From NCBI RefSeq assembly GCF_004101245.1, contig NZ_SCIN01000002.1, forward strand, positions 744,001 to 808,000: a stretch of DNA of 64,000 nucleotides. Direction: 5' to 3'. Position numbers and translations under genes: made by a program. The notes under the pieces were generated by a model, which saw only the letters and a list, made by a program, of their open reading frames with translations, had not been told where the DNA came from and searched no databases. The stretch comes from Sphingomonas sp. UV9 (GTDB lineage: Bacteria; Pseudomonadota; Alphaproteobacteria; Sphingomonadales; Sphingomonadaceae). Below, one piece after another: positions 42,711 to 51,064 of this stretch; position 1 is the first letter of the stretch, and each line of letters begins with the position of its first letter.

Positions 42711-43425
42711 TCCGCCCCCGCTGATAAGTCTGCGCGGCGTCACCAAGACGTACGGCACCGGCGCGACGATGTTCCAGGCGCTCAAAGGCGTCGACCTCGA
42801 TATCGAGGCGGGCGATTTCGTCGCGGTGATGGGGCCGTCGGGGTCGGGCAAGTCGACGACGATGAACATCCTCGGCTGCCTCGACGTGCCGAGCGCGGGG
42901 ACGTTCACCTTCCGCGGCTATCATGTCGAGACGCTCGACCGCGATCAGCGCGCGCTGCTGCGCCGCAATTATCTCGGCTTCGTGTTTCAGGGCTTCAACC
43001 TGCTCTCGCGCACCTCCGCGCTGGAAAATGTCGAACTCCCCTTGCTCTACCGCGGCGACGAGAAGCGCGCGCGGCGCGATGCGGCGATGGCCAGCCTCGA
43101 CACGGTCGGGCTGGCCGACTGGTGGGATCACACCCCCGCCGAACTGTCCGGCGGCCAACAACAGCGAGTCGCAATCGCGCGCGCGCTGGTGACCAGCCCC
43201 GACGTGCTGCTGGCGGACGAACCGACCGGCAATCTCGACAGCGAACGCTCGATCGAGATCATGCAGCTGCTGACGCGGCTGAACGCGGAGAAGAACATCA
43301 CGGTGCTGATGGTCACGCACGAACCCGACATGGCCGCGTTCGCGCGCACCGTCGTGCACTTCAAGGACGGCCTGGTGGAACGCATCGAAAGCCAGCACCA
43401 CCAGGGCGAGAGGGTGGAGTCGTGA
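42700..43425 (+). CDS. macB: MacB-like ABC transporter ATP-binding protein
   Basis: A 241-residue ATPase of the MacB/LolD family: Walker A GPSGSGKST, Q-loop FVFQGFNLL, signature LSGGQQQRV, Walker B VLLADEPTGNLD and the H-loop VTHEPD are all present. The start is GTG at 42700 (or GTG at 42691) inside the end of macA. In E. coli MacB the ATPase and permease are one chain; here they are split, as in many relatives. The permease follows after 172 bases occupied by a repeat-bearing frame. Confidence 0.93.
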   Translation: MASNPPPLISLRGVTKTYGTGATMFQALKGVDLDIEAGDFVAVMGPSGSGKSTTMNILGCLDVPSAGTFTFRGYHVETLDRDQRALLRRNYLGFVFQGFNLLSRTSALENVELPLLYRGDEKRARRDAAMASLDTVGLADWWDHTPAELSGGQQQRVAIARALVTSPDVLLADEPTGNLDSERSIEIMQLLTRLNAEKNITVLMVTHEPDMAAFARTVVHFKDGLVERIESQHHQGERVES

Positions 43426-43598
43426 GCGCCTCCATTACGACAACCTATCGTCTCCCCTCCCGCCTGCGGGAGGGGTCGGGGGAGGGGGGTGCCCCAATGA
43501 CCGGACGCCAGTACGTACGTCAGTCCCTCCCCCGACCCCTCCCGCAAGCGGAAGGGGAGCAGCAAGTCAGCGTCCTCGATAGCGGAGCGACGCACTAA
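43422..43598 (+). CDS. Repeat-derived 58-codon frame linking the split macB genes
   Basis: A GTG at 43422 overlaps the ATPase stop (GTGA) and the frame ends at TAA 43596-43598, whose last base is the A of the permease ATG (TAATG). The frame runs unbroken through a palindromic element at 43451-43560, giving a Pro/Arg/Gly-rich peptide with the mirror-like segments LPSRLREGSGEGG and LPRPLPQAEGEQ. It has no domain. Both junctions look like translational coupling, so it may be translated, but a function is unproven. Confidence 0.4.
   Translation: MSASITTTYRLPSRLREGSGEGGAPMTGRQYVRQSLPRPLPQAEGEQQVSVLDSGATH
43451..43560. repeat. Palindromic repeat, CTCCCGCCTGCGGGAGGGGTCGGG type
   Basis: TCCCCTCCCGCCTGCGGGAGGGGTCGGGGGAGGG is mirrored by CCCTCCCCCGACCCCTCCCGCAAGCGGAAGGGGA across a ~40-base centre. 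It lies inside the transport operon and could form a strong RNA hairpin between the ATPase and permease coding regions. Confidence 0.82.
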
Positions 43599-44806
43599 TG
43601 TTCGGCACCACGCTCGTCCTCGCGCTCCGCTCGATCCGCCGGCACCTGCTGCGCTCGTTCCTGACTATCCTCGGCATCGTCATCGGCGTCGGTGCGGTGG
43701 TGACGATGGTCACGCTTGGCAAGGCGACGACCGCCGCAGTGCAACAGTCGATCTCGTCGCTCGGCACCAACATCCTCCAGATCCGTCCCGGCCAGGGGTT
43801 CGGGCGCGGTGGTGGCGGACCGCCGCCGCCGCCGCTCAAGATGGACGACATCGATCCGATTGCCCGCCAGATCGCCGGCGTGACCGCGGTCGCACCCACC
43901 GAACAGCGTAGCGCCACCGCGATCTACAACGGCGCCAACTGGACGACCTCGATCAACGGCACCACCGGCGCCTATTTCGAGGTCCAGCCCTGGCCGCTCG
44001 CCGGCGGTCGCGTGTTCACCGGGCAGGAGGAAGCCGCGGGCAAGGCGGTCTGCATCATCGGCAACACCGTCATCCAGAACCTGTTCCGCGGCGTCGATCC
44101 GATCGGCAAACGGATCCGGCTCAACGACATTTCGTGCGACGTGATCGGCACGCTCAGCACGCGCGGGCAGGCGGGGTTCGGTGGCGATCAGGACGATGTC
44201 GTGGTGATGCCGATCAAGACCGTCCAGCGCCGCTTCACCGGCAACCAAAACGTCGCGGCGATCCTCGTCGGTGTCGATCAGGGCTATGACACGCAACAGG
44301 TGCAGGCCTCGCTGACCGACTTGCTGCGCGAACGCCGCCATCTCGCGGCGGGGCAGGACAACAACTTCAACATCTTCGATACCAAGCAGATTTCGGACAC
44401 GCTGACCGGCACCACGACGCTGCTGACCGGCATCGTCGCCGCGGTTGCCGGGATCAGCCTGGTCGTCGGCGGGATCGGCATCATGAACATCATGCTGGTA
44501 TCGGTGACCGAGCGCACGCGCGAGATCGGCATCCGTCTCGCGATCGGCGCGGTCGCGCGCGAGGTGCTGATGCAGTTCCTGGTCGAGGCGATCGCGCTGT
44601 CGTGCCTGGGCGGCGTCATCGGCCTCGTCATCGCGCAGCTCGCGATCGCCATCATCGCGCCGCTGATCAAGGTTCAGTGGATATTCGTGCCGGAAATCAA
44701 CATCTTCGCCTTCGTTATCTCGGCGGTCATCGGCGTGGTGTTCGGCTATTTCCCCGCGCGCCGCGCCGCCGCGATGAACCCTATCGACGCGTTAAGGCAC
44801 GAGTGA
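43598..44806 (+). CDS. macB: MacB-like ABC transporter permease
   Basis: A 402-residue permease. One N-terminal membrane helix (LRSIRRHLLRSFLTILGIVIGVGAVV in parts) precedes a large periplasmic MacB_PCD domain, then three C-terminal helices; ERTREIGIRLAIGA is the typical cytoplasmic coupling segment of FtsX-type permeases. It contains a Gly/Pro-rich loop (GRGGGGPPPPPLK) near residue 75. With the NodT, MacA and ATPase genes it forms a tripartite exporter. Its end overlaps the convergent mocA-like gene by 26 bases. Confidence 0.93.
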   Translation: MFGTTLVLALRSIRRHLLRSFLTILGIVIGVGAVVTMVTLGKATTAAVQQSISSLGTNILQIRPGQGFGRGGGGPPPPPLKMDDIDPIARQIAGVTAVAPTEQRSATAIYNGANWTTSINGTTGAYFEVQPWPLAGGRVFTGQEEAAGKAVCIIGNTVIQNLFRGVDPIGKRIRLNDISCDVIGTLSTRGQAGFGGDQDDVVVMPIKTVQRRFTGNQNVAAILVGVDQGYDTQQVQASLTDLLRERRHLAAGQDNNFNIFDTKQISDTLTGTTTLLTGIVAAVAGISLVVGGIGIMNIMLVSVTERTREIGIRLAIGAVAREVLMQFLVEAIALSCLGGVIGLVIAQLAIAIIAPLIKVQWIFVPEINIFAFVISAVIGVVFGYFPARRAAAMNPIDALRHE

Positions 44807-45398
44807 TCGCGGCCTTGGGATCGTGGACCAGCGCCTGCAGCCGGTCCAGATCCTCGGGCGTGTCGATATCGATCAGCTCGGCGGGCGCGGTAACGACGTG
44901 CCGCCCGGCCTTCACCAGATCGCGCGCACCCGCATCGCCGTCGAGGGTCAGCAGGAAATCGAACCGGTCGCGTCCGAACAGGGCAGGGGGCGAGGGCTTC
45001 TCGCCATCGCTGGACGCGACCACCGCGTCCGCGCTGTCGGCAGCATCCAGCATCCGGTAGATATGCGCCGCGGTAACGCGCGGCATGTCGGCGAGTGCGA
45101 TCAGCACCGCCTCCGCGCCCTCGTCCTTCGCGCGCTGCACGCCCAGTCTCACCGACTGCGACATGCCCGACGCGACATCGTCGTTATGCACCACTTCGAA
45201 GCCGTGACTGGCGAAATCGAGCGTGCAGCCGTCGGTGACGACCAGCCGGTGCTTGAACGGTATCGCCTCGAACGCAGTGACGACGTGCATCCCGATCGGC
45301 TTGTTGAGAAACGGCACCTCCAGCTTGTTGGGGATGCCGAACCGCTCGGAGCGACCCGCGGCGAGCAGGAGGAGAAAGACGTCTTCAGCGGCGATCAT
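44781..45398 (-). CDS. MocA-like molybdenum cofactor nucleotidyltransferase
   Basis: A 205-residue NTP_transf_3 enzyme. It has the loop LLLLAAGRSERFG, the Lys in NKLEVPFLNKPI, LIALADMPRV at the metal site and ELIDIDTPEDLDRL at the end. Relatives add CMP (MocA) to molybdopterin to make the cofactor form used by xanthine-dehydrogenase-type enzymes. It is the last gene of the molybdenum hydroxylase operon, overlapping xdhC by 14 bases, which supports that role. Confidence 0.87.
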   Translation of the reverse strand: MIAAEDVFLLLLAAGRSERFGIPNKLEVPFLNKPIGMHVVTAFEAIPFKHRLVVTDGCTLDFASHGFEVVHNDDVASGMSQSVRLGVQRAKDEGAEAVLIALADMPRVTAAHIYRMLDAADSADAVVASSDGEKPSPPALFGRDRFDFLLTLDGDAGARDLVKAGRHVVTAPAELIDIDTPEDLDRLQALVHDPKAAITRALTRR

Positions 45399-46308
45399 GG
45401 AACGCTCCTATCATGGCGGCGGCGACCGACAGCGCGATCTCGGACGGCCCGATCGCGCCGATATCGATCCCCACCGGCGCATCGATCCGGTCGATATTCT
45501 CTGCCGTAACACCTCCGGCGGCCAGACGCTCCCGGCGCGCCGCGTGGCTCTTGCGGCTGCCGAGCGCGCCGACATAGGCGGCATCGCTGGCGAGCGCGGC
45601 GATCAGCGCGGGATCGTCTATCTTGATGTCGTGGCTCAACGTCACGACCGCGGTCGACGGCCCCGGTCGATAGGCGGCGATCGCCTCGTCAGGCCAGCGA
45701 TCGTCGAGCGTGACGCCCGGAAACCGCTCCTCGGTCAGGAAGCGCGCGCGGGGATCGATCACCACCGTCTCGATCCCGAGTTCGCGCGCCAGCCCCGCCA
45801 GTGCCTGCGCGATCTGCACCGCGCCGACGATCAGCAGCCGGCGCGGCGGGTCGTAGCGGTTGACGAACACCTCTCCCGTCTCGACCGGCCGCGCGTCGCT
45901 ATGCCCGGTGGCGAGGTCGGTGGTGACGGTCAGCGCATCGCCCTGGTCGCGCGCTTCGGCGATCCGGTCGAACAATTCGGGATCGAACCCCTCGGCCGAC
46001 ACCGGCTGCACCATCACCGCGATCTCGCCGCCGCACGGCAGCCCGACTTCCCACGCCGCCGCGTCCGCCACGCCGTAATTGCGCACCTGGAACGGCGCGC
46101 CCGCGATCACCTCCGCGGCGGTCGCGAGGATATCGCTCTCGACGCACCCGCCCGACACCGAACCCTCGAACCGGCCATCGGCATGGACGAGCATATGGCT
46201 CCCCTTGGGCCGCGGTGCGGATCCCCAGGTCGAGACGACCGTGGCGATCGCCATCCTCTCGCCCTTCCACGCCTTGGCGGCGGCAATCACGCTATCGTTC
46301 TCGGCCAT
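45385..46308 (-). CDS. XdhC/CoxI-family molybdenum hydroxylase maturation protein
   Basis: A 307-residue protein that in this family binds molybdenum cofactor, helps its sulfuration and inserts it into hydroxylases. The XdhC_CoxI domain is N-terminal (ATVVSTWGSAPRPKGSHML, GSVSGGCVES) and the Rossmann-like C-terminal domain has LLIVGAVQIAQALAGLA and YVGALGSRKSHAARRERL. It follows the second molybdopterin subunit gene and precedes the mocA-like gene. It should mature the hydroxylase encoded just upstream. Confidence 0.93.
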   Translation of the reverse strand: MAENDSVIAAAKAWKGERMAIATVVSTWGSAPRPKGSHMLVHADGRFEGSVSGGCVESDILATAAEVIAGAPFQVRNYGVADAAAWEVGLPCGGEIAVMVQPVSAEGFDPELFDRIAEARDQGDALTVTTDLATGHSDARPVETGEVFVNRYDPPRRLLIVGAVQIAQALAGLARELGIETVVIDPRARFLTEERFPGVTLDDRWPDEAIAAYRPGPSTAVVTLSHDIKIDDPALIAALASDAAYVGALGSRKSHAARRERLAAGGVTAENIDRIDAPVGIDIGAIGPSEIALSVAAAMIGAFHDRR

Positions 46309-46324
46309 CTTCTACCTCGTTCGT

Positions 46325-46402
46325 TTTCCCGCGAACGCGGGAACCCAGGAGCCACAAACGCTCCGCCTGAAACGCTGGACCCCCGCCTTTGCGGGGGAAC
46401 AG
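46325..46402. repeat. Palindromic repeat, family B
   Basis: TTCCCGCGAACGCGGGAACCCAG and CTGGACCCCCGCCTTTGCGGGGGAA flank a ~25-base centre. The element lies inside the hydroxylase operon between the second molybdopterin subunit and xdhC. Confidence 0.82.
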
Positions 46403-46405
46403 ATT

Positions 46406-48610
46406 TTATACCGCCGGCAACCCCGCCAACAGCTTGTCGAGCGTCACCGGGAAGTCGCGCACCCGGATCCCGGTCGCGTTGTAGATCGCGTTCGCCACCG
46501 CCGCGCCTGCGCCCGAGATGCCAAGCTCGCCGACCCCCTTGGCGCCGGCCGGATTGGCGGAATCGTCGATCTCCTCGATGAAATGCACCTCGAGCTGCGG
46601 AATGTCGGCGTTCACCGCGACGTGATATTCGCCGAAATCGGGGTTCACGAACGCGCCGGTCCGCGTGTCGACGATGCCCTCTTCGCTCAGCGCATAGGCG
46701 ATCCCCCACGCCATCCCGCCGGTGATCTGGCTCGTCGCGGTCTTGCGGTTGAGCACGCGGCCGACATCGAACACGCCAAGCATCCGCCGCACGCGCGTCT
46801 CGCCCGTTACTGCGTTCACCGCGACCTCGACGAAATGCGCGCCGTGGCTCGCCTGGCTGGTCCGCTTGCTCTCCTTGCCCGGACCGGTCTTGCCCATCGC
46901 CACGATGGGCTCGCCGCGGACGAGATCGGCCAGCTTTACCTGCCGCCCGCCCGCGCTGACGCAGCCGTCGTGCAGGCTCAGCTCTTCGGGCGCCGCATTC
47001 ATCCGGAGCGCGAGTTCGCCGAGGATATCCTCGCAGGCGAGCATCACCGCGGACGCGGCACTCCCCGCACCGAACGATCCACCCGAGCCTGCGCTCGGCG
47101 GGAAATCGGTATCGCCCAGCCGCACGGTCACGTCCGCCACCGGCAACCCGAGCATCTCGCCCGCGGTCTGCGCGAGGATCGTGTACGTCCCCGTACCGAT
47201 ATCGGTCATGTCGCATTCGACCGTTGCGCGGCCATCCGCCTCCAGCCGCACGCGCGCCTGCGCCTCGACGGTGAAGTTACCGCGCAGGCTGGCCGCCATG
47301 CCGATCCCGATCAGCCATTCGCCCTCGCGCACCGATGCCGGCGCAGGTAGCGTGGCGGGCCAGCCGAACCGCTTGGCACCCTGGTCATAGCAATCGAGCA
47401 TCCGCCGCGTGGAGAAGGGCTTGCCGCTGACCGGATCGGTCTCGGGCTCGTTGCGGCGGCGCAGCTCGACCGGATCGAGCCCGAGCTGCTCGGCCAGCTC
47501 GTCCATCGCGCACTCGACGCCGAACGTGCCGACCGCCTCGCCGGGCGCGCGGACCGCCCCGCTCGCGGGCAGGTCGACGCGAACGAGGTCGGTCTTGAAC
47601 CGTCGCGCCTCGCCCCGGTACAGCGGGAGCGTCCCGAACGGCACCGGCTCGAGAAATTCGCCATCGTCGTTCTGCGCGACGACGCTTTCATGCCCCATGC
47701 CGAGGATGACGCCATCCTTGTCCGCCGCGATCCGGATACGCTGCGTGGTGTGCGAGCGGTGATGGACCATGTACGCGGTCTGGCGACGGGGGAGCGCGAT
47801 CTTCACCGGCCGCCCGACGACCTCGGCCGCGATCGCCGCGAGGATCGCCTCGGCGCCGACGCCGGTCTTCCCGCCGAACCCGCCGCCGACATAGGGCGCG
47901 AGCACGCGCACCGAGTCCGCGTCGATCTTGAGCGCCTTGGCGATCGTCTTGCGCGCGCCGCCGATCACCTGGTTGCTGGTGCGCACGGTCAGCTTGCCGT
48001 CCTCCCACCAAGCGGTAGTCGCATGCGGTTCGAGCGCGGCGGGGAAATGCACGGGCGTCGTGTAGGTCTGGTCGAACGTCACTGCCGCATCGGCCATCAC
48101 AGCGTCGAGGTCACCTTTGTCGATCGGTGGGAGGAAGCCGATCTCGGGCTTGGTATCGACCGGCTGCGCCTCGACGTCGAACCGGTCCTTGCCCGCTTCG
48201 GTACGGACCACGACCAGCGCGGCGGCATCGCGCGCGATCGCCTGATCCTCGGCAACGACGATTGCGACCGGCTGGCCGAGGTGGAGGATGACGTCGGTAT
48301 CGAACAGCGGCATCGCGCGCGAATTGGCCTCGCCCGCGGGCATGCGCGGGTCGCCATGCAGGACCGCGATAACGCCGGGCAAAGCCTCGGCCGCGCTCAC
48401 GTCGATCGCGAGGATACGGCCGCTGCCGATCGGCGTGCCGACGATCGCGGCATAGGCGATGCCTTCGGGCGTGCCCTCATACGCGTAATCGGCAACGCCG
48501 GTTACCTTTGCGGGGCCCTCGATCCGGTCCAGTCCCAGCCCGAGAACGCCCTGCTTCGCGCGGCCAAGCCCCGCCGGCCGAAACGCCGCATCCATCACGT
48601 GTTCGTTCAT
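46406..48610 (-). CDS. Xanthine-dehydrogenase-family molybdopterin-binding subunit (second copy)
   Basis: A 734-residue catalytic subunit of a molybdenum hydroxylase. It has the substrate-channel domain (RIEGPAKVTGVADYAYE), the cofactor-binding YVGGGFGGK, AVRAPGEAVGTFGVE, and GVGELGISGAGAAVANA with the catalytic Glu. The start at 48610 (MNEHVMDAAFRP) is clear because the frame upstream runs through an intergenic repeat. It is a paralogue of the subunit encoded immediately upstream at 48831-51062, the two sharing the same motif order. Oxidises an unknown aldehyde or N-heterocycle. Confidence 0.92.
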   Translation of the reverse strand: MNEHVMDAAFRPAGLGRAKQGVLGLGLDRIEGPAKVTGVADYAYEGTPEGIAYAAIVGTPIGSGRILAIDVSAAEALPGVIAVLHGDPRMPAGEANSRAMPLFDTDVILHLGQPVAIVVAEDQAIARDAAALVVVRTEAGKDRFDVEAQPVDTKPEIGFLPPIDKGDLDAVMADAAVTFDQTYTTPVHFPAALEPHATTAWWEDGKLTVRTSNQVIGGARKTIAKALKIDADSVRVLAPYVGGGFGGKTGVGAEAILAAIAAEVVGRPVKIALPRRQTAYMVHHRSHTTQRIRIAADKDGVILGMGHESVVAQNDDGEFLEPVPFGTLPLYRGEARRFKTDLVRVDLPASGAVRAPGEAVGTFGVECAMDELAEQLGLDPVELRRRNEPETDPVSGKPFSTRRMLDCYDQGAKRFGWPATLPAPASVREGEWLIGIGMAASLRGNFTVEAQARVRLEADGRATVECDMTDIGTGTYTILAQTAGEMLGLPVADVTVRLGDTDFPPSAGSGGSFGAGSAASAVMLACEDILGELALRMNAAPEELSLHDGCVSAGGRQVKLADLVRGEPIVAMGKTGPGKESKRTSQASHGAHFVEVAVNAVTGETRVRRMLGVFDVGRVLNRKTATSQITGGMAWGIAYALSEEGIVDTRTGAFVNPDFGEYHVAVNADIPQLEVHFIEEIDDSANPAGAKGVGELGISGAGAAVANAIYNATGIRVRDFPVTLDKLLAGLPAV

Positions 48611-48685
48611 TCTGGCATCCTCGGGTGGAGTGCTTGAGATAGGATCGGGCGGTGCGTTTGACGAGGGGCGGTGCACATTACCCAA

Positions 48686-48792
48686 TACCACCCCGGCGAA
48701 GGCCGGGGCCCAATTGGGGGACGGCAATAACGACGGGCTGCACGCCGTTATCAAAGCCTTGCCAATTGGGCCCCGGCCTCCGCCGGGGAAGT
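48686..48792. repeat. Palindromic repeat, family A
   Basis: CCACCCCGGCGAAGGCCGGGGCCCAATTGG and CCAATTGGGCCCCGGCCTCCGCCGGGG around a ~45-base centre, between the two tandem molybdopterin subunit genes. Confidence 0.85.
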
Positions 48793-48830
48793 ACTTCTCG
48801 GAGTAGTCGCTACCTGACGACAGCCAGCCC

Positions 48831-51062
48831 TCAGGCTGCCGGCAACTGGTCCAGCAGCTTGTCGAGCGTGATCGGGAACTCGCGCACCCGGATCCCGGTG
48901 GCGTTATACACCGCGTTCGCCACCGCAGCGCCCGCACCCGAAATCCCCAGCTCGCCGATCCCCTTGGCGTGGATCGGGTTCGCATGGATGTCGCGCTCGT
49001 CGACGAAATGCACGTCCATCTGCGGCACGTCCGCATTGGCCGGCACATGATATTCGCCGAGGTCGTGGTTCACCAGCTTGCCGGTCCGCGAGTCGTGGAT
49101 CAGGTCCTCGGTCAGCGCAGCGCCGATCCCGAAGGTCATCCCGCCCAGGCACTGCGACCGCGCGGTCTTCGCGTTGAGCACACGCCCCGCCGCGAACGAC
49201 CCCAGCATCCGCCGCATGCGCGTCTCGCCGGTGATCACGTTGACCGCGACCTCCGCAAAGTGCGCACCGAACCCTGCCTGCGACGTCTCCTTCTCCTGCT
49301 TACCCGGCTTGATATGCCCGGTCGCCTCGAGACCCTTGCCAACCAGTTCGCCGATCGGGGTCGAGCGGTTGTCGCCAATCGCGTTGCCGTCCTTGAGCGT
49401 CAGGCCGTCTTCCGCGACGTCCATCGCCTTGGCGAGCTTCCCGCGCAGCATCTCGCAGGCGAGATACACCGCGGTGCCCGACGAGGCCGCACCCCACGAC
49501 CCGCCCGAACCCGCGGCGGGAGGATCGTTGGTATCGCCCAGCGCCATCGTGATGTTGGCGACCGGAATGCCCAGAATCTCCGACGCGATCTGCGCGAGGA
49601 TCGTGTAGCTGCCGGTACCGATATCGGTCATCGCCGACGACACGGTGGCCGAGCCGTCGGGATGGATCTCGACCTTGGCGGACGATTCCATCATCATGTT
49701 GCCGCGCACGGCAGACGATACGCCCATGCCGATCAGCCACTCGCCTTCGCGCCGCGTGCCGGCCTTCTGGCGCTTGCTCCAACCGAACTTCGCGGCACCC
49801 TCGTCGAGCGCGCGTGTCAGGTTGCGCGACGAATAGGGCACGTCCTTCTCGGGGTCGATCTTCGGATCGTTGCGCTTGCGCAGCTCGATCGGATCCATGC
49901 CGAGCTTTTCCGCCAGCTCGTCCATCGCACCCTCGAGCGCGAGCATCCCGACCGCTTCGCCCGGCGCGCGCATCGAGCCTGAGAGCACGAGGTTCACGTC
50001 GACCAGATCATGCGTGATCAGCCGGTTCTCGCCGCCGTACAACAGGTGCGTGCCGATGCCCGCGGGCTCGAAATAATCCTCGGTCGACTGGTTCGACGCG
50101 AGCGTCTCGTGACCGATCGCCGACAGCTTGCCATCGGCATCAGACGCAAGCCGGACGCGCTGCTCGGTATTCGAACGACGCACGGTAGCCTCGAAGACCT
50201 GCGGACGCGACATCACCGCCTTGACCGGACGGCCAAGCTGCTTGGCCGCGATCGCCGCGGCAACGCTCTCGGGCGCGATGCCCAGCTTCGACCCGAACCC
50301 ACCGCCGATATAGCGCGCGACGATGCGGCATTTCTTCTCCGAAATGCCGAGCGACTTGGCCAGCTGCTGCGCATCCGACGTCGGCATCTGGTACGCGCCG
50401 TACAGCGTCAGCGCGCCATCCTCGTCCCACACCGCGGTCGAGGCATGCGGCTCCATCGCCGCCGAATTCTGGCTCGGCGTGACATAGGTCGAATCGATCG
50501 TCACCGCCGCATCGGCCATCGCCTTGTCGACATCGCCCTGCTTGAAATGCGCAGGCGCGGCATCGTCGGGTGGAGTCCGCGTCTCGTCGCGGTGCGCGGC
50601 GAAGTCATACTGGCCCTCCGCCTCGTCATACACGATGGGCAGTCGCGCCGCTGCATCGCGCGCGACCTCGAAGCTCTCGGCGAGCACGATCGCGACGATC
50701 TGGCCGAAGAACGCGACGTCCTTGACGCCCTGCGTCGGCGCATCGGTCGCGCCGCCCTGCGCGGATACGCGGATGAACTGGTCGAAGTCGGTGACGACTT
50801 CGAGCACGCCGGGCATGCTCTTCACCGCATCGACGTCGATCGACACGATCTTGCCCGCCGAGATCTTCGTGCCGACGAGCACGCCATAGGCCATGTCGTC
50901 GAACTGATATTCGGCCGCATAGGTCGCGGTGCCCGTGACCTTCAGCGGACCGTCGATCCGGTCGAGCGGCTTGCCGATGACGCCCTGGACGCCCGTATCC
51001 AGAAGACTGTCCGGATGCGGCTTGTCCATCGTCAGGCTGTTGGTGGTTCCTAAACCGAACAT
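48831..51062 (-). CDS. Xanthine-dehydrogenase-family molybdopterin-binding subunit (first copy, PaoC-like)
   Basis: A 743-residue molybdenum hydroxylase catalytic subunit. Visible motifs are RIDGPLKVTGTATYAAEYQ, YIGGGFGSK, MRAPGEAVGMLALEGAMDELAE (in part) and GIGELGISGAGAAVANAVYN with the catalytic Glu. The start at 51062 lies just after the FAD subunit stop at 51065-51067. With the upstream FAD/4Fe-4S and 2Fe-2S genes it forms a PaoABC-like aldehyde oxidoreductase, usually a heterotrimer. Aromatic aldehydes are the likely substrates by analogy only. Confidence 0.93.
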   Translation of the reverse strand: MFGLGTTNSLTMDKPHPDSLLDTGVQGVIGKPLDRIDGPLKVTGTATYAAEYQFDDMAYGVLVGTKISAGKIVSIDVDAVKSMPGVLEVVTDFDQFIRVSAQGGATDAPTQGVKDVAFFGQIVAIVLAESFEVARDAAARLPIVYDEAEGQYDFAAHRDETRTPPDDAAPAHFKQGDVDKAMADAAVTIDSTYVTPSQNSAAMEPHASTAVWDEDGALTLYGAYQMPTSDAQQLAKSLGISEKKCRIVARYIGGGFGSKLGIAPESVAAAIAAKQLGRPVKAVMSRPQVFEATVRRSNTEQRVRLASDADGKLSAIGHETLASNQSTEDYFEPAGIGTHLLYGGENRLITHDLVDVNLVLSGSMRAPGEAVGMLALEGAMDELAEKLGMDPIELRKRNDPKIDPEKDVPYSSRNLTRALDEGAAKFGWSKRQKAGTRREGEWLIGMGVSSAVRGNMMMESSAKVEIHPDGSATVSSAMTDIGTGSYTILAQIASEILGIPVANITMALGDTNDPPAAGSGGSWGAASSGTAVYLACEMLRGKLAKAMDVAEDGLTLKDGNAIGDNRSTPIGELVGKGLEATGHIKPGKQEKETSQAGFGAHFAEVAVNVITGETRMRRMLGSFAAGRVLNAKTARSQCLGGMTFGIGAALTEDLIHDSRTGKLVNHDLGEYHVPANADVPQMDVHFVDERDIHANPIHAKGIGELGISGAGAAVANAVYNATGIRVREFPITLDKLLDQLPAA

Positions 51063-51064
51063 GC

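Noticed and set aside
43441..43560. CRISPR array in the GC-rich repeat between the macB genes
   Set aside because: There is one inverted pair only, with no regularly spaced direct repeats or spacers.
46406..49048. Very long minus-strand frame (880 codons) suggesting a fused larger molybdopterin subunit
   Set aside because: The extra N-terminal part reads through a palindromic repeat and an off-frame section of the neighbouring paralogue; the real start is MNEHVMDAAFRP at 48610.
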